This document shows positions 36,085 through 46,957 of a stretch of DNA of 64,000 bases, one piece after another. A program made the position numbers and the translations under genes. This DNA comes from Lucinisca nassula (lineage: Eukaryota > Mollusca > Bivalvia > Lucinida > Lucinidae). The stretch is taken from NCBI GenBank assembly GCA_963580285.1, contig OY757026.1:47963143-48027142 (forward strand). The letters are read 5' to 3'. Numbering within the stretch: position 1 is the stretch's first letter; each line of letters opens with the position of its first letter. The notes beneath the pieces were generated by a model that was not told the DNA's origin, searched no databases, and saw only the letters and a list, made by a program, of their open reading frames with translations.

Positions 36085-37385
36085 CTGAAACCGGACCTAC
36101 CCGAAGCAAAGACTGCCATGCGACGTCACCAGACAGAAGTAAGTAAACAGGGATATCGGCAATCAAAACTAAATGACATCGATTGCAGTCATCAGACAGC
36201 AAAGCTCGCTTGGGAAAGGTCATGGTCATGGATGGAACTATTGTCCAATAATTCTTCGGGGTATCTGTCGTCATACCAAATACAAATCAAATCCATCGTA
36301 GAAGTAGAAAATATGAGCTCTAACGTAACATTTCCAAGTCTGTGACCTCAACCTTGAAGTCATTGCCATGGGCGTAGAAATGCTGAATAAAATTGCTGGA
36401 CAAATATCTTATCATCATAACAAAAATTAACCAAATCCATCACATGATTTGGAAAATGAGCTCTAAAAATCTTTTAACATATTCTAGGTCTGTGTTTTTG
36501 ACCTTGAGATCATGGGCGGGGTATTGCTATATAACTGTTTGGACCTATAACTATCATCATATTAGATATGAACCAAATCCACCATATGGTTTGGGCCGGC
36601 CTCTGTAGCTCAGTCGGATGCACGTCTAAATGGTGATCAGGAGCGGGTGCGATACCTGCCAGGGTCGGCAATATTCTTTTGTGGGACTGATCATGAAATC
36701 TTTTCTACTGTCATTCTCTCCCTTTCGCTGATTCAAGAAGGCAGTTAATAGTTTCTGGCGAAAGAATGTGCACTGTGCTGGTTAACCGCTTACGTATAAT
36801 CCTGTCCAGGAAAAGTATGGATAGGTACATCTAAACTGGCCGGCTAAAAATAACCTAAGATGTTGACTGGGCCGTTTAACTCCAATACAAACAAAAGCAT
36901 ATGGTTCGGAAAATATGACGAGTTAAAAAAAATAACATTAACGTTCTATGTCATTTACCTTGATATCATGAGCATGGGTGGCGTTATATAGCTGAATAAA
37001 ACTTTGGACCTATGTCTATCATCGTATCATATTTGAACCAAATCCATCACATTGTTTGGAAAATATGAGCTGTCAGAAAACTTTAGCATTTAAATTTCTG
37101 TACGTCTGTGACCTTGGCCTTGAGGTCATTGACATGGGCGCGGGGCATGCCGAGTAAGATTTTGGACTTAAATCTATCGTAAAACCAAGTATGAACCAAA
37201 TTCATCATATGGTTGGGAAAATATCAGCAGTTAAAAGTTTATCATAAAAATGTCAAATAAAACAATACAAAAAATCTAAGTCCATGGCCTTGACCTTACG
37301 ACCAGAGGCATGGGCGTGGGTATTGCTGAATAAAACTTAGGACCTGTATCTATCATTATATATGTACATAGTATGTTTTGGAAAT
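36085..37385 (+). repeat. Diverged tandem satellite, about 165-190 bp units
   Basis: Motifs GAACCAAATCCATCA, GGAAAATATGAGCT, GTGACCTTGACCTTGAGGTCA and ATGGGCG recur in that order about six times. Units are quite diverged. A SINE inserted at 36,595 splits the array. Confidence 0.75.
36595..36897 (+). mobile_element. tRNA-derived SINE inserted in satellite, 12-bp TSD
   Basis: Head GCCGGCCTCTGTAGCTCAG with B box GGTGCGATACC, body and tail as in 12,023-12,325, ending CAATACAAACAAAA. Flanking repeats CATATGGTTTGG (36,583-36,594) and CATATGGTTCGG (36,898-36,909) differ by one base. Confidence 0.9.
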
Positions 37386-37387
37386 GC

Positions 37388-37510
37388 AACATGAAAACAC
37401 GCCTGTATAACTCTGACCCCTTTATATTATAAAACTGGAGTGCCTTATTTCATTTTTTTTTTTCAACTTAAAAGTTTCGTGTTTTTTTTTTTGTTTTTTT
37501 CGGCGGCATA
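37388..37510 (+). mobile_element. Palindromic-core MITE, left-end remnant
   Basis: CATGAAAACACGCCTGTATA and CTGACCCCTTTATATTATAA match the left half of the family. The core hairpin and right half are missing. Confidence 0.55.
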
Positions 37511-37635
37511 ATGTTCAATGTATTTGAATCTCTGTTGCTGCAACAGACAATTCAGAGCTAGAACTGGTCTCATCAGTCAGCTTTGAACACATCACCAACA
37601 GAGCGGTCTGCCCCAAACAGACAGTTCAGAGCTAG

Positions 37636-38099
<464 letters not shown>

Positions 38100-38654
38100 A
38101 GTTCAGAGCTAGAATTGGTCTCATCAGCCATCTCTGAACACATCAAAAGTAACACTTCTTCAACTGCAACAGACAGTTCAGAGCTAGAATTGGTCCCATC
38201 AGCCATCTTTGAACACATCAACAGTAATACTTCTTAAATGTGATCATCTGAAAATGTCGCCTGCTTATGTGGTCTGCTTTTTGCAAACGTTTTAGAGTTA
38301 TTGTTTTCATACAGGCAAACAGTGTGGTCGAAATCAGACTGTTCCTAGAGGGGCAGTCTGAGCTGGCTCGACGCTTTTTGCAAAAATGACTTAAAGTAAC
38401 CGACAGACGACAAAGCGGACGACAATTGTCGTGATTGGCGTCTTATGGGTTAAGATTGGTTATTGTGACTAATGGCAGACGAACTATTATTATCCAAGCT
38501 GCCACACAACGTTTTTGGAATGCGTGTTAACGTCGATGCAACATCATTAGGTTGCATTGAAGTTTGCACGTTCCAAACACGCAATATGCATAGAGTTTGG
38601 CATAACATTCTCAAACAACATGTTTAGTTGTCACGACCTTCCATACACGTTGTG

Positions 38655-38937
38655 TTTGTGTATTTGGTTTGAGCTTTAAGGTCCCCGTCAACACTATGTC
38701 ATTTTACAAACGCTGCTTCCGTTTAATAGGACTTTTACCCGACACTGAGATGAAATGACATCGCAATCCCCGGCGCCCATTGAAGCCAATAGGGTTTATA
38801 TGCATGGATGGGCCGACGACAGGCCATTCTTAGCGGTTTACTCGTGTGCAGTCGGTTTCAGCTCTGCGTGGAAGCATCATGTAGCCCAATCTATTTCTCC
38901 AAGTCCCGATTGGGGACAATATACACGTTGTGCGACA
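38655..38937 (-). mobile_element. CAAA-tailed SINE-like element
   Basis: Full-length diverged copy (AAGGTCCCCGTCAACAC to CCAAGTCCCGATTGG). Confidence 0.75.
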
Positions 38938-38986
38938 GCCTGAATGGTATGAAGGACATCAAGAAAAATACATCGATTTTGTTTAA

Positions 38987-39188
38987 GAAATAGATCAGCT
39001 CTGTGATTTGTTGAGTGATAAATTACATTTTGGAGGTCAGTTGTAAAGTAGAGAAAATCACGAGCGCGTAAGTCAGTTGTAAAGTAGATCAAATCACGAG
39101 CGCGTAGCGCGCGTGATTTGTCTACTTACAACTGACCGTCAAACTGTTTTGTTACCCAACACATCACAGACTAGAGCTGATCTATTTC
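38987..39188. mobile_element. Foldback element, about 200 bp
   Basis: GAAATAGATCAGCTCTGTGA at the left is mirrored by TCACAGACTAGAGCTGATCT then ATTTC at the right. The inner arms GTCAGTTGTAAAGTAGA/TCTACTTACAACTGAC meet at a CGCG-TAG-CGCG centre. The left arm contains a duplicated 45-bp inner segment. No coding. Confidence 0.75.
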
Positions 39189-39425
39189 GATTCTAACAGA
39201 CTGAAAATCGGCACTAATGCTGATGTTTCCCACAAAATCTCACATGTTTTCGCCATTGTTAGAAGAAATATCGCTAAAATTAGCGACTGAAACACATGCA
39301 TTTATATCCTTTTCTAATGTTTCCGATGCGAGAATATGACGTTACACGGGCTTGTTCACGTGATTATAAACAATATTCTAACACAGCTCGCCTATATAGG
39401 CAATGGAAAATAACTGTGAAATCAT

Positions 39426-39770
39426 CTTCTTCTTCTTCTTCTTCTTCTTCTTCCGGTTTCGCCTTAACCCCAGTAGGGGACACAGACGGTGTATTACATA
39501 CACTCCAGTTTTGCAGGATGAAAGCCTATACAGTAATCATGTAATTACGGTAGGGTTCTTTAACCTGCACAGGGGATGGTTCTCCCTGCACAGGGGGCCT
39601 CCAGTTAACGTCCCGATTCGAAGGACGGTGCACTTTATGACATTCATCCCTGCAAATGATGCCAATGGAGCGTGTTCGGACACCGAAATTTTCACACCGC
39701 TGCCGGGGATCGAACCCGGGACCTCTAGCATCAGAGGCAAGTGCACTAACCACTGAGCTATCACGCTCCA
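39426..39770 (-). mobile_element. GAA-tailed tRNA-SINE
   Basis: On the minus strand: TGGAGCGTGATAGCTCAGTG head, GGGTTCGATCCCCGG B box, body with GGACGTTAACTGGAGGCCCC and CCCCTGTGCAGGTTAAAGAA, and a GAA-repeat tail (TTC on the plus strand at 39,426-39,453). A separate SINE family from the other two. TSD unclear. Confidence 0.8.
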
Positions 39771-39844
39771 TCATGACAAGGAAGAGCGTGACGAGTGACG
39801 TCATTAAAAACTGCCAGTTTCTGACGTCACTAGCCGATTTCCTT

Positions 39845-39990
39845 GTCGTTAGAGAATGTGCACTGTACGGGTTAACTGCTTACGAATATGCCTACCCAGG
39901 AAAAGTGTGAATAGGTAAACTGGCCGGCTCAAAAATGACCTAAATTAGTGTTGACTGGGCCGTTAAACTCAAATACAAACACACAAACAA
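39845..39990 (+). mobile_element. tRNA-SINE 3' half
   Basis: GAGAATGTGCACTGTACGGG to GTTGACTGGGCCGTTAAACT then CAAACACACAAAC. The head is missing. Confidence 0.7.
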
Positions 39991-40124
39991 ACATCTCAAT
40001 CCCTGTCGCCCACTGACTCGCACGATTTTGTTAGGGCAGCTTTAGGCCTTTTAAACGGTTTACCAGTACTCTCAGCTCATGCAGCCAAATCTATTTCTCC
40101 AAGCCCCAATGGGCGGGGGCCAGA
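39990..40124 (-). mobile_element. CAAA-tailed SINE-like fragment
   Basis: Pieces of the 5' and middle body (CGGTTTACCAGTACTC, CTATTTCTCCAAGCCCC, GGGCGGGGGCC) joined directly to the preceding SINE tail. Confidence 0.6.
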
Positions 40125-40182
40125 AGATATATCTGTATCTGCCTGGTACTCCATACACCTCAAGCGGAGTATCATATGGATA

Positions 40183-40336
40183 TATGTTTGTTTGTTTGTT
40201 TGTTTGATTTTAGGTTTAACGTCCCCGTCAGCACTGTATAGGTCATTCTGGAGACGTTGCTTCCAATTTTATGGGACTTTTGCCCGACATTGAGATGAAA
40301 TGACCTCTCAAGCCCTGTCGCCCAATGAAACCTTTG
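40183..40336 (-). mobile_element. CAAA-tailed SINE-like fragment (3' half)
   Basis: TTTG repeats, GTTTAACGTCCCC to GTCGCCCAATGAAACC, ending exactly where the next copy's TTTG tail begins. Confidence 0.7.
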
Positions 40337-40630
40337 TTTGTTTGATTTGAAATTTTACGTCCCCGTAAACACTGTAAAGGTCATTTTGGAGACGTTGCCT
40401 CCAATTTTGTGGGACTTTTACCCGCCATTGAGATGAAATGACATCTCAAGCCCTGCTGCCAAATGAAACCAATAGGATTTATAAGCATGGGCTGTCCGAC
40501 TCGCACTGCATTGCCTGGGCAGGCTTAGATCCACTAAGCGGTTTACCAGTACCCATGTGCGGTCGGTTTCAGCTCTGCGTGGAAGCATCATACAGCCCGT
40601 CTATTTCTCCAAGCCCCGATGGGCGGGGCC
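40337..40630 (-). mobile_element. CAAA-tailed SINE-like element
   Basis: Full-length copy directly abutting the preceding half copy in the same orientation. One may have inserted into the other. Confidence 0.75.
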
Positions 40631-40826
40631 GATGGATATATGTTTATACTATATATAACGACCATGTGCATTTTTTCTCCAGAAAGCATGCACGGATTGC
40701 CTGTTTGGATCATTATAATCTGACGTCCTACTTTCAGTGTCCTTAGGTGCGCAGTCCTCATAGAGGTGATTCCAGAAGGCCTGAATTTCCAGATCTTACG
40801 GCTGGTTCCGATATTTAACTGTACAC

Positions 40827-40961
40827 ATGGCGGGCGTTCTGCGTATGGCGTCCTTTGCTTTGGAAGCCTTACAGGCTGACAAGGCTGCACGGCAGAGAGG
40901 TCCCTTTGACTGGCCATCATCTTTCAGCGATGATGAAGACCTTGAAGATTTTTTAAATTAA
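40827..40961 (+). CDS. Short acidic-tailed ORF, unknown
   Basis: A 44-codon frame with methionines at positions 1 and 7, a basic segment DKAARQRG and an acidic end SFSDDEDLEDFLN. I do not recognise it. It sits between a SINE and the GGATATCC palindrome array, so it could be a fragment of a transposon protein or a chance frame. Confidence 0.15.
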   Translation: MAGVLRMASFALEALQADKAARQRGPFDWPSSFSDDEDLEDFLN

Positions 40962-41011
40962 ACAATCGCGTGTCTTAGGGAGAAATCATTAAAACAAAAG
41001 CTTTGGTGGTG

Positions 41012-41195
41012 ATTTATGGATATCCATAATTCGAATAATGGATATCCATAAATCGATCTGAATTATGGATATCCCTAAATCGAATTATGGATATCCATAA
41101 TTCGAATTATGGATATCCATTATTCGGCTGATTTATGGATATCCATAAATCGAATTATGGATATCCATAATTCGATTTATGGATATTTATAAATA
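41012..41195. repeat. Tandem array of GGATATCC palindromes
   Basis: Seven copies of a self-complementary TTATGGATATCCATAA-type unit, plus an eighth diverged one, follow one another about every 22 bp, separated by TCGA-type spacers. Every unit is a palindrome, so the whole tract can form many alternative hairpins. No known function. Confidence 0.85.
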
Positions 41196-41254
41196 CGGAT
41201 TAAATAGTAAAAGGGCGCCCCATAGTCGAATACCCCGTGTGAGATGACGGTAAA

Positions 41255-41400
41255 AATAAATTCGACCAAGTGTCGCATTTCTTCAAAAAAATCTACCAAT
41301 TGTCCCATTTCAATATTTTTTTTTCGACCACACGTTATATTCGACCAAAAGCTGCATTCGACCAAAAGCTGCATTCGACCAAGTAGTTTTCGACGAAATG
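41255..41400 (+). repeat. TTCGACCA motif cluster
   Basis: TTCGACCA occurs at about 41,261, 41,324, 41,339, 41,356 and 41,373, with TTCGACGA at 41,389. Two adjacent copies share the longer ATTCGACCAAAAGCTGC. Confidence 0.7.
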
Positions 41401-41404
41401 ACAT

Positions 41405-41570
41405 GCACCGGCTTATAAACCCTATTGGTTTCATTGGACGACAGGGCTTGAGATGTCATTTTATCTCAATGTCGGGTAAAAGTCCTACTTAATTGGAAGC
41501 AATGTCTCCAAAATGACCTATACAGTATTGACGGGTGCTTTAAACCTCAAAACAACCAATCAACCAAAAG
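41405..41570 (+). mobile_element. CAAA-tailed SINE-like element, 5'-truncated
   Basis: GCTTATAAACCCTATTGG through GTCGGGTAAAAGTCC to GACGGGTGCTTTAAACCTC and a CAA-rich tail. Confidence 0.7.
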
Positions 41571-41621
41571 AAGTGAGAACGGAAGGTGATTGTCATTTGA
41601 TCACAATGTCGGGTAAAAATC

Positions 41622-41863
41622 CACGAAAACACGTCTTTTTACTGTTGATCCACTGGAGTATACACCATTATTCTTATTACGGCTCAAAACCATTGATGAT
41701 GAGAACCTGTTAGAAATGCGTCGCCGAGGCTGTTCTGACGAGTTCCCACAATCTTATGTTTTGAGATGATATACGAAAATATCAGAATTTTTTATCTGAA
41801 AGTTTTCATTTTTTTTTTTTTTTTTTTTCGTTGGTAAAATTTTCTAGGCGTGTTTTTGTAATG
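41622..41863. mobile_element. Palindromic-core MITE (degraded core)
   Basis: Left end CACGAAAACACGTC, right end GGCGTGTTTTTGTAATG. The core reads GAAATGCGTCGCCGAGGCTG, so the hairpin has decayed. A T-run at 41,809-41,828. Confidence 0.65.
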
Positions 41864-42226
41864 CAAGCACTGTTGCGTTGATGGGGACGTTCAACCCTCA
41901 ATACTAACATAAGATGGAAACTGATAACAACGAAAAATATTGTTTCTTGCCACAAAACATAAAGCTAACTTACCCCCATGTTTCTCTCTCGTCTGGCATA
42001 TTTGACCATTCTTTGCAGGTTTGATCAAACGATCATTATTTTCATAAAATCATGCCACCATTGACCAGTGGCCTGGAAACAATTCAAACGGCTTAATCTT
42101 TCGTGGGCCCCAGGCAAATTTACTTGTAACAAACAATAAGGTTATAAATGTGGTCTCATGGTACATGTACCGTTAAAACTTCGCACGGGATATGCATTCT
42201 GTTTTATGCGCACAATGAGGTTATTG

Positions 42227-42494
42227 ATTTAAGGTATAAAGTCCCCGTCAACACAGTAAATGTTATTTTGGAGACGCTGCTTCCAATTTTGTGGGGCTTT
42301 TACCCGACATTGAGATGAAATGACATCTCAAGCCCAATGAAACCAATAGGGTTTATATGCATGGACGGTCCGACTCGCACCAGCTTAGATCCTCAAAGCG
42401 GTTTACCAGTACTCGTACACGGCTCGGTTTCATCTCTGCGTCGAAGCATCATGCAGCCCATCTATCTTTTCAAGCCCCGATGGGCGGGGGCCGG
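42227..42494 (-). mobile_element. CAAA-tailed SINE-like element
   Basis: Near full-length copy ending GGGCGGGGGCC, with a short deletion around CAAGCCCAATGAAACC. Confidence 0.75.
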
Positions 42495-42504
42495 GTGTTG
42501 TTGT

Positions 42505-42800
42505 CATCACGAAAACACGCTTAACTAATTCTGACCCCCTTGAATCCCACTTTTATATTGTAAAACTACGGTTTACAGGGGGTATTTTCCAACGGGTTCT
42601 CATAATCTACGTTAACAATACTTTTCTTATTTCTGCTCTAAAATATAAATTGTGGGTACTCGTTAGAACCGCCTAACGTGTACCCAAAAATCTACATTTT
42701 CAGCAAAAATAAGAAAAATTATTACAATTTTTCACCTAAAAAATTCTGGTTTTTGGCGGTAAAATTTACTATGTATTTGTATAGGCGTGTTTTCGTAATG
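42505..42800. mobile_element. Palindromic-core MITE
   Basis: Ends CATCACGAAAACACGC and GGCGTGTTTTCGTAATG. The core is shortened to GAACCGCCTAACGTGTACCC, having lost most of the hairpin's right arm. Confidence 0.7.
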
Positions 42801-42990
42801 GTTGTGCTTTTACACCAGCTCAGGTAACGTCGGGCCGGGTAGTTTGAATAGCTTTAGACCCTATAAACGGTTTATTACTTCTAAGTGGGGTTGCTCCCGA
42901 CAGAAACTGAAAAGAAAAGCCTATGGGTCAGTGTCCGGGTCCTCAAGCAACCGTCTCCCAAGAAACAGGGCGTCAGAAAATAGGCAAGGT

Positions 42991-43210
42991 ATAACGAAAA
43001 TACGCCTATACAAATACATTTTAATTTTACCGCCGAAAATCGAACATTATTAGATGAAAAATTGTGATATTTTTCTTATTTCGGCTCAAAATATAGATAA
43101 TGGCTACACGTTAGAACCGCCGCTTCGAGGTTTACTCCTGTAAACCCCAGTTTTACTATATAAATGAGGAGTTCAAGAGGGGGGGGGGGTCGAAATTAGA
43201 TAGGCGTGAA
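42991..43210. mobile_element. Palindromic-core MITE, reverse orientation
   Basis: ATAACGAAAATACGCCTATA at the left. The CAGTTTTACTATATAAAT block and G-run near 43,181 on the right show inverted orientation relative to 42,505. Core GAACCGCCGCTTCGAGG is partly lost. Confidence 0.65.
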
Positions 43211-43830
43211 GAAGAAAATCCAAACACAAATCAAAGTACTGAAAGTACTAATAGAAGGTGATGGTAGATAATTGTTAGTTTTAACATTGGGCCATTTCAT
43301 TTCATTATCTTTTTTTTTTTGTTGTTGTTGTTTTTTTTAATTTTTAAAACAGTCAATGGTTTTGTATGATTGTAGTTATGCGAGGAGCAGACAAATGAAA
43401 TGTCAAAAACAAAACTGAGGATCGAACGGTAAATGTTGTGAATCCCTTCTTGTGTCAATGAGAATAATTCTGGAGACAATTACATACATAGACTCTAGCA
43501 AACAAAATAATTTACTCAACACTCTATACGTGCTAGCAAATGGCTTTCTTCCACCAATATTCCGGGACACTGGCTGGTTTTTATCCGAGGCTTCGATCAC
43601 AAGTTTAAAAGTTTGTTGGTTGCTATGTTTTGTCAAGTGGTCGACCCAGTGAAACCTGGATTAAACAAGAGGGGCATAATGGCCTTGGAACGCTCACTTG
43701 ATTCTTATTGTACAGATAAAGTGATAGGTAATATAAGGTGGAGTGGATGGTTTAAGCCATTTTGGTTTAGAGTGACCAAAAGAACATTCCTGTGAAATTA
43801 TTTCAAAATCAGTCTACCTATTTAGTAGTA
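43211..43830. other. No feature recognised
   Basis: About 600 bp with a T-rich tract at 43,310-43,340 and short open frames on both strands that match no family I know. There is no repeat shared with the rest of the window. Confidence 0.5.
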
Positions 43831-44110
43831 CATCACGTGAACAAGTCCGTGAAATGAAGACCCCTCTAAACCCCAAATCATATAGAGAAAAGTGGGGTCA
43901 TGGGCTGGGGTATACATTATTTTTCATATGTCTGCTCAAAGACAGGTTGTTGGTACTCGTTAGAACCGCCTCATTAAGGCGGTTCTAACGAGCACCCATA
44001 ACCTATGTTTTGACCATTGTTAAGAAAAATATCACGGATTTTCATCAGAAAAGTAGCCATTTTTGGGATGTTAAAAATGCACTATATCGCATGGGTGTGT
44101 TATCGTAATG
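43831..44110. mobile_element. Palindromic-core MITE, second subfamily
   Basis: Ends CATCACGTGAACAAGTCC and GGTGTGTTATCGTAATG define a subfamily shared with 50,427-50,706. Core GAACCGCCTCATTAAGGCGG then TTCTAACGAG is an extended hairpin with flanking arms GGTACTCGTTA and TAACGAGCACC. Confidence 0.75.
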
Positions 44111-44194
44111 AGAAGTCTTATTGTTTCGTTTGGTGGCTTTTATGTTCAGTGGAGCGAAACTATTTTGAGAAACTTTGTCAGAGGGTCACCCATG

Positions 44195-45115
44195 GAACAT
44201 TCCTTCCAAATTATTCTCTTTCTGCATAAGGATGAAGTCTTTTCAAAGTTCAAAGACTTGGACCTTCTAGTTTCAATCGAGAAGGTATTTAAAGGTTTTC
44301 AGTACGTAAGTCTATGTGAAACCAGTGGGCCCTGAGGCGGGGTCATTTTTTACTCCAGGGCTTTGACTTGAATAATCTTGGTAGAGGTCACCCGCATGAA
44401 ACTTACAGCAAAATGTCAAAGACCTGCGCCTTGGTTTTTTTTAGAAGAACATTTTTAAGATTTTCCATATATGGCTATGTAAAACCGGTGGGGCCTGTGG
44501 CGGGGCAGCTTTTGACCCCAGGGCTATAATTTACACAGCATAGTAGAGGACAACCAGATGAAGCATCATACCAAATATCAAAGACCTAGGCCTTCTGGTT
44601 TCAGACAAGAAGCTTTTTAAAGGTTTTCCATATATAAGTCAAAATAAAACCAGTGGACCCCAGGGCAGGGGCATTTTTGACCCAAGGGCTATAACTTGAA
44701 CAATCTTGGTAGAGGTCTGCTAGATGAATCTTCACACCAATTATGAAAGACCTGGTCCTTGTATTTTCAGAGAAGTTTTTTTAGATGTTCCCTATATATC
44801 CCAATGTAAGACCAAAGGGCAACCCGGGGGGGGGGGGGGGTGCAGTTTTGGCACAAGGACTATAATTTGAAAATCTTGATATAGGTCCACAAGACGAAGC
44901 TACATACCAAATATCAAATATCTGAGATCTGAGGCTTATGGTTTCAGACAAGAAGATTTTTGAAGATTTTCCCGCGAGATGCCTCTGTGAAACAAGCCTC
45001 CTGGTTACTGACAAGAAGATTTTCAAAGGGTTTCCCTATATAAGTCAATGTAAAACCAACGGGCCCCGGGGCGGGGGCATTTTTGGTCCCAGGGCTATAA
45101 TTTAAAGTCGGAAAG
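44195..45115 (+). repeat. Tandem satellite, about 190-bp units
   Basis: Five to six diverged units share TTTCCATATATAAGTCAA, AAAACCAGTGGGCCC, GGGGCATTTTTGACCC, AGGGCTATAA, TCTTGGTAGAGGTC and ATCAAAGACCT in that order. A G-run at 44,826-44,840 is a local slippage site. Open frames are short. Confidence 0.8.
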
Positions 45116-45204
45116 TCCAATGGTCTTATAGTGTGGCAAGGCTTTAAATGCCATTTCATCACAGTGTTAGGTAAGAATCCAACGAAATTCGAAGCACGTC
45201 TACA

Positions 45205-45522
45205 CAGTTTTGTTTATTTGTTTGATTTGATGTTTAACGCCCCGTCAAAACTTTATAGGTCATTTTGGAGACGTCGCTTCCAATTTTGTCGGACTTTTAC
45301 ACGACATTGAGATGAAATGGCAACTCAGCCTCTGTCGCACAATGCAACCAATATAGTTTATATGCATGGATGGTCCAACTCGCACTACTTTTCCTGGGCA
45401 GGCTTAGAATCGGAACCTTTAAGCTGTCTACTTGTACTCATGTTCGGTCGATTTCAGCTCTGCGTGGAAGCATCATGCAGCCCATTCTGTTTCCTCAAGC
45501 CCCGGTGGGCGGGGCCGTTATA
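45205..45522 (-). mobile_element. CAAA-tailed SINE-like element
   Basis: Full-length copy (GTTTGATTTGATGTTTAACG to CCCCGGTGGGCGGGGCC). A 3'-end piece in the opposite sense (TCTTGACGGGGACGTTAAAC, 45,526-45,568) follows at once. Confidence 0.75.
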
Positions 45523-45791
45523 CAGTCTTGACGGGGACGTTAAACGTCAAATCAAACAAATCAAATACACCTCAGTAAAGAAAGGGAAATATTCAGATAC
45601 AGAAGAAAAGGAAACAAAATCTGATATATTCTGACCTCGGCTCAAAAAAAAAAAAAAAAAAACAAGCACCCACCGCCCGGAATAAATATGTATTACCCCG
45701 TACTATAAACGTTAACATTAAGGAGTTTAAGTTATAAAGTCATATTTTCCTGATAGTTCACAGAAATATATATCCATGCAACAGTGAATCG

Positions 45792-46092
45792 GCCCCCGCT
45801 TATCGGGGCTTGAAGAAATATATGGGCTGCATGATGCTTCCACGCAGAGCTGAATCCGACCCGCACACGAGTACTGGTAAACCGCTTAGAGGATCTAAGC
45901 CTGCCCATTCAAAGCGGTGCACACGGGTCGGACCGTCCATGCTTATAAACCCTATTGGTTTCATTGGGCGAAAGGGCTGGAGGTGTCATTTCATCTCAAT
46001 GTCGGGTAAAAGTCCCACAAAATTGGAAGCAACGTCTCCAAAATAACCTTTACAGTGTTGACGGGGACTTTAAACCTCAAATCAAACAAATG
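45792..46092 (+). mobile_element. CAAA-tailed SINE-like element
   Basis: Full-length: GGCCCCCGCTTATCGGGG to GTTGACGGGGACTTTAAACC then CAAATCAAACAAA. First of two in tandem. Confidence 0.8.
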
Positions 46093-46121
46093 CAACAGTG
46101 AAGGTTATTTCACTCTATCCG

Positions 46122-46432
46122 TCCCCGCCCATGGGGGCTTGAAGAAACATATGGGCTGCATGATGCTTCCACGCAGAGCTGAAACCGGCCCGCACACTAG
46201 TACTGGTAAACCGCTTAGAGGATCTAAGGCTGTCCAGGAACCGCGGTGCGAGGCGGACTGCCCATGCTAATAAACCATATTGGTTTCATTGGGTGACAGG
46301 GCTTGAGATGTCATTTCATCTCAATGTCGGGTAAAAGTCCCACAAAATTGGAAGCAACGTCTCCAAAATGACCTTTACAGTGCTGAGGTGGACGTTAAAC
46401 CTCAAATCAAACAAACAAACAAACAAACAGAA
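46122..46432 (+). mobile_element. CAAA-tailed SINE-like element
   Basis: Full-length second copy, ending in five CAAA units. Only about 30 bp separate it from the previous one. Confidence 0.8.
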
Positions 46433-46800
46433 CTTCGCTCTATCTTTAGTATAGCAAGTCGTAGTATTCCATTTATACTGTCAACACATTCATTGAATTA
46501 TTAATCCGCGATCTAGATTTTGAGCGAGTTCAGTTGACGTACTAGAGTTAACACGAGTTTACTTGCTCCAAAACGCGCCGTGTAGTGTTAGCTTGGTATG
46601 ATAGTTGGAAGCCTTGCCTAGTAACAACGAATCCGGTGGAAGGTGGGAAATTGTAAGTTAAATGCAATCCGAAAATCGATTATTTCCAACTTTTTGAAAT
46701 TTTGGTCACGTGTTGGAAAAAATCACGTCCAACTTGAAAACATTTTTATACTTTCCATTTACTCGAGGGCAAACCATGACATTTTCTTGACGTCAGTAGA

Positions 46801-46845
46801 GTTCTGAATCTGAATCTGAATCGTTACTGGTGGCGCATCAAATGC
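46801..46845 (-). mobile_element. CR1/L2-type LINE 3' tail fragment
   Basis: On the minus strand, ATTTGATGCGCCACCAGTAA then CG and three ATTCAG repeats parallel the 3' end of the LINE at 57,100-60,328 (ATTTGACGTGTCACCAGTAA then ATTCTG repeats). Only the last ~25 bp plus the tail match. Confidence 0.55.
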
Positions 46846-46957
46846 TATTTGATGCTTCACTTCGCTTCTAATTGGGGCCGGGGATCGTGAAGTAGGGCAA
46901 TGGGGTGGGGGGGGGGGGATAAAGTCATTGTACAACTTTGTACAAGAGTAAGCCTAC

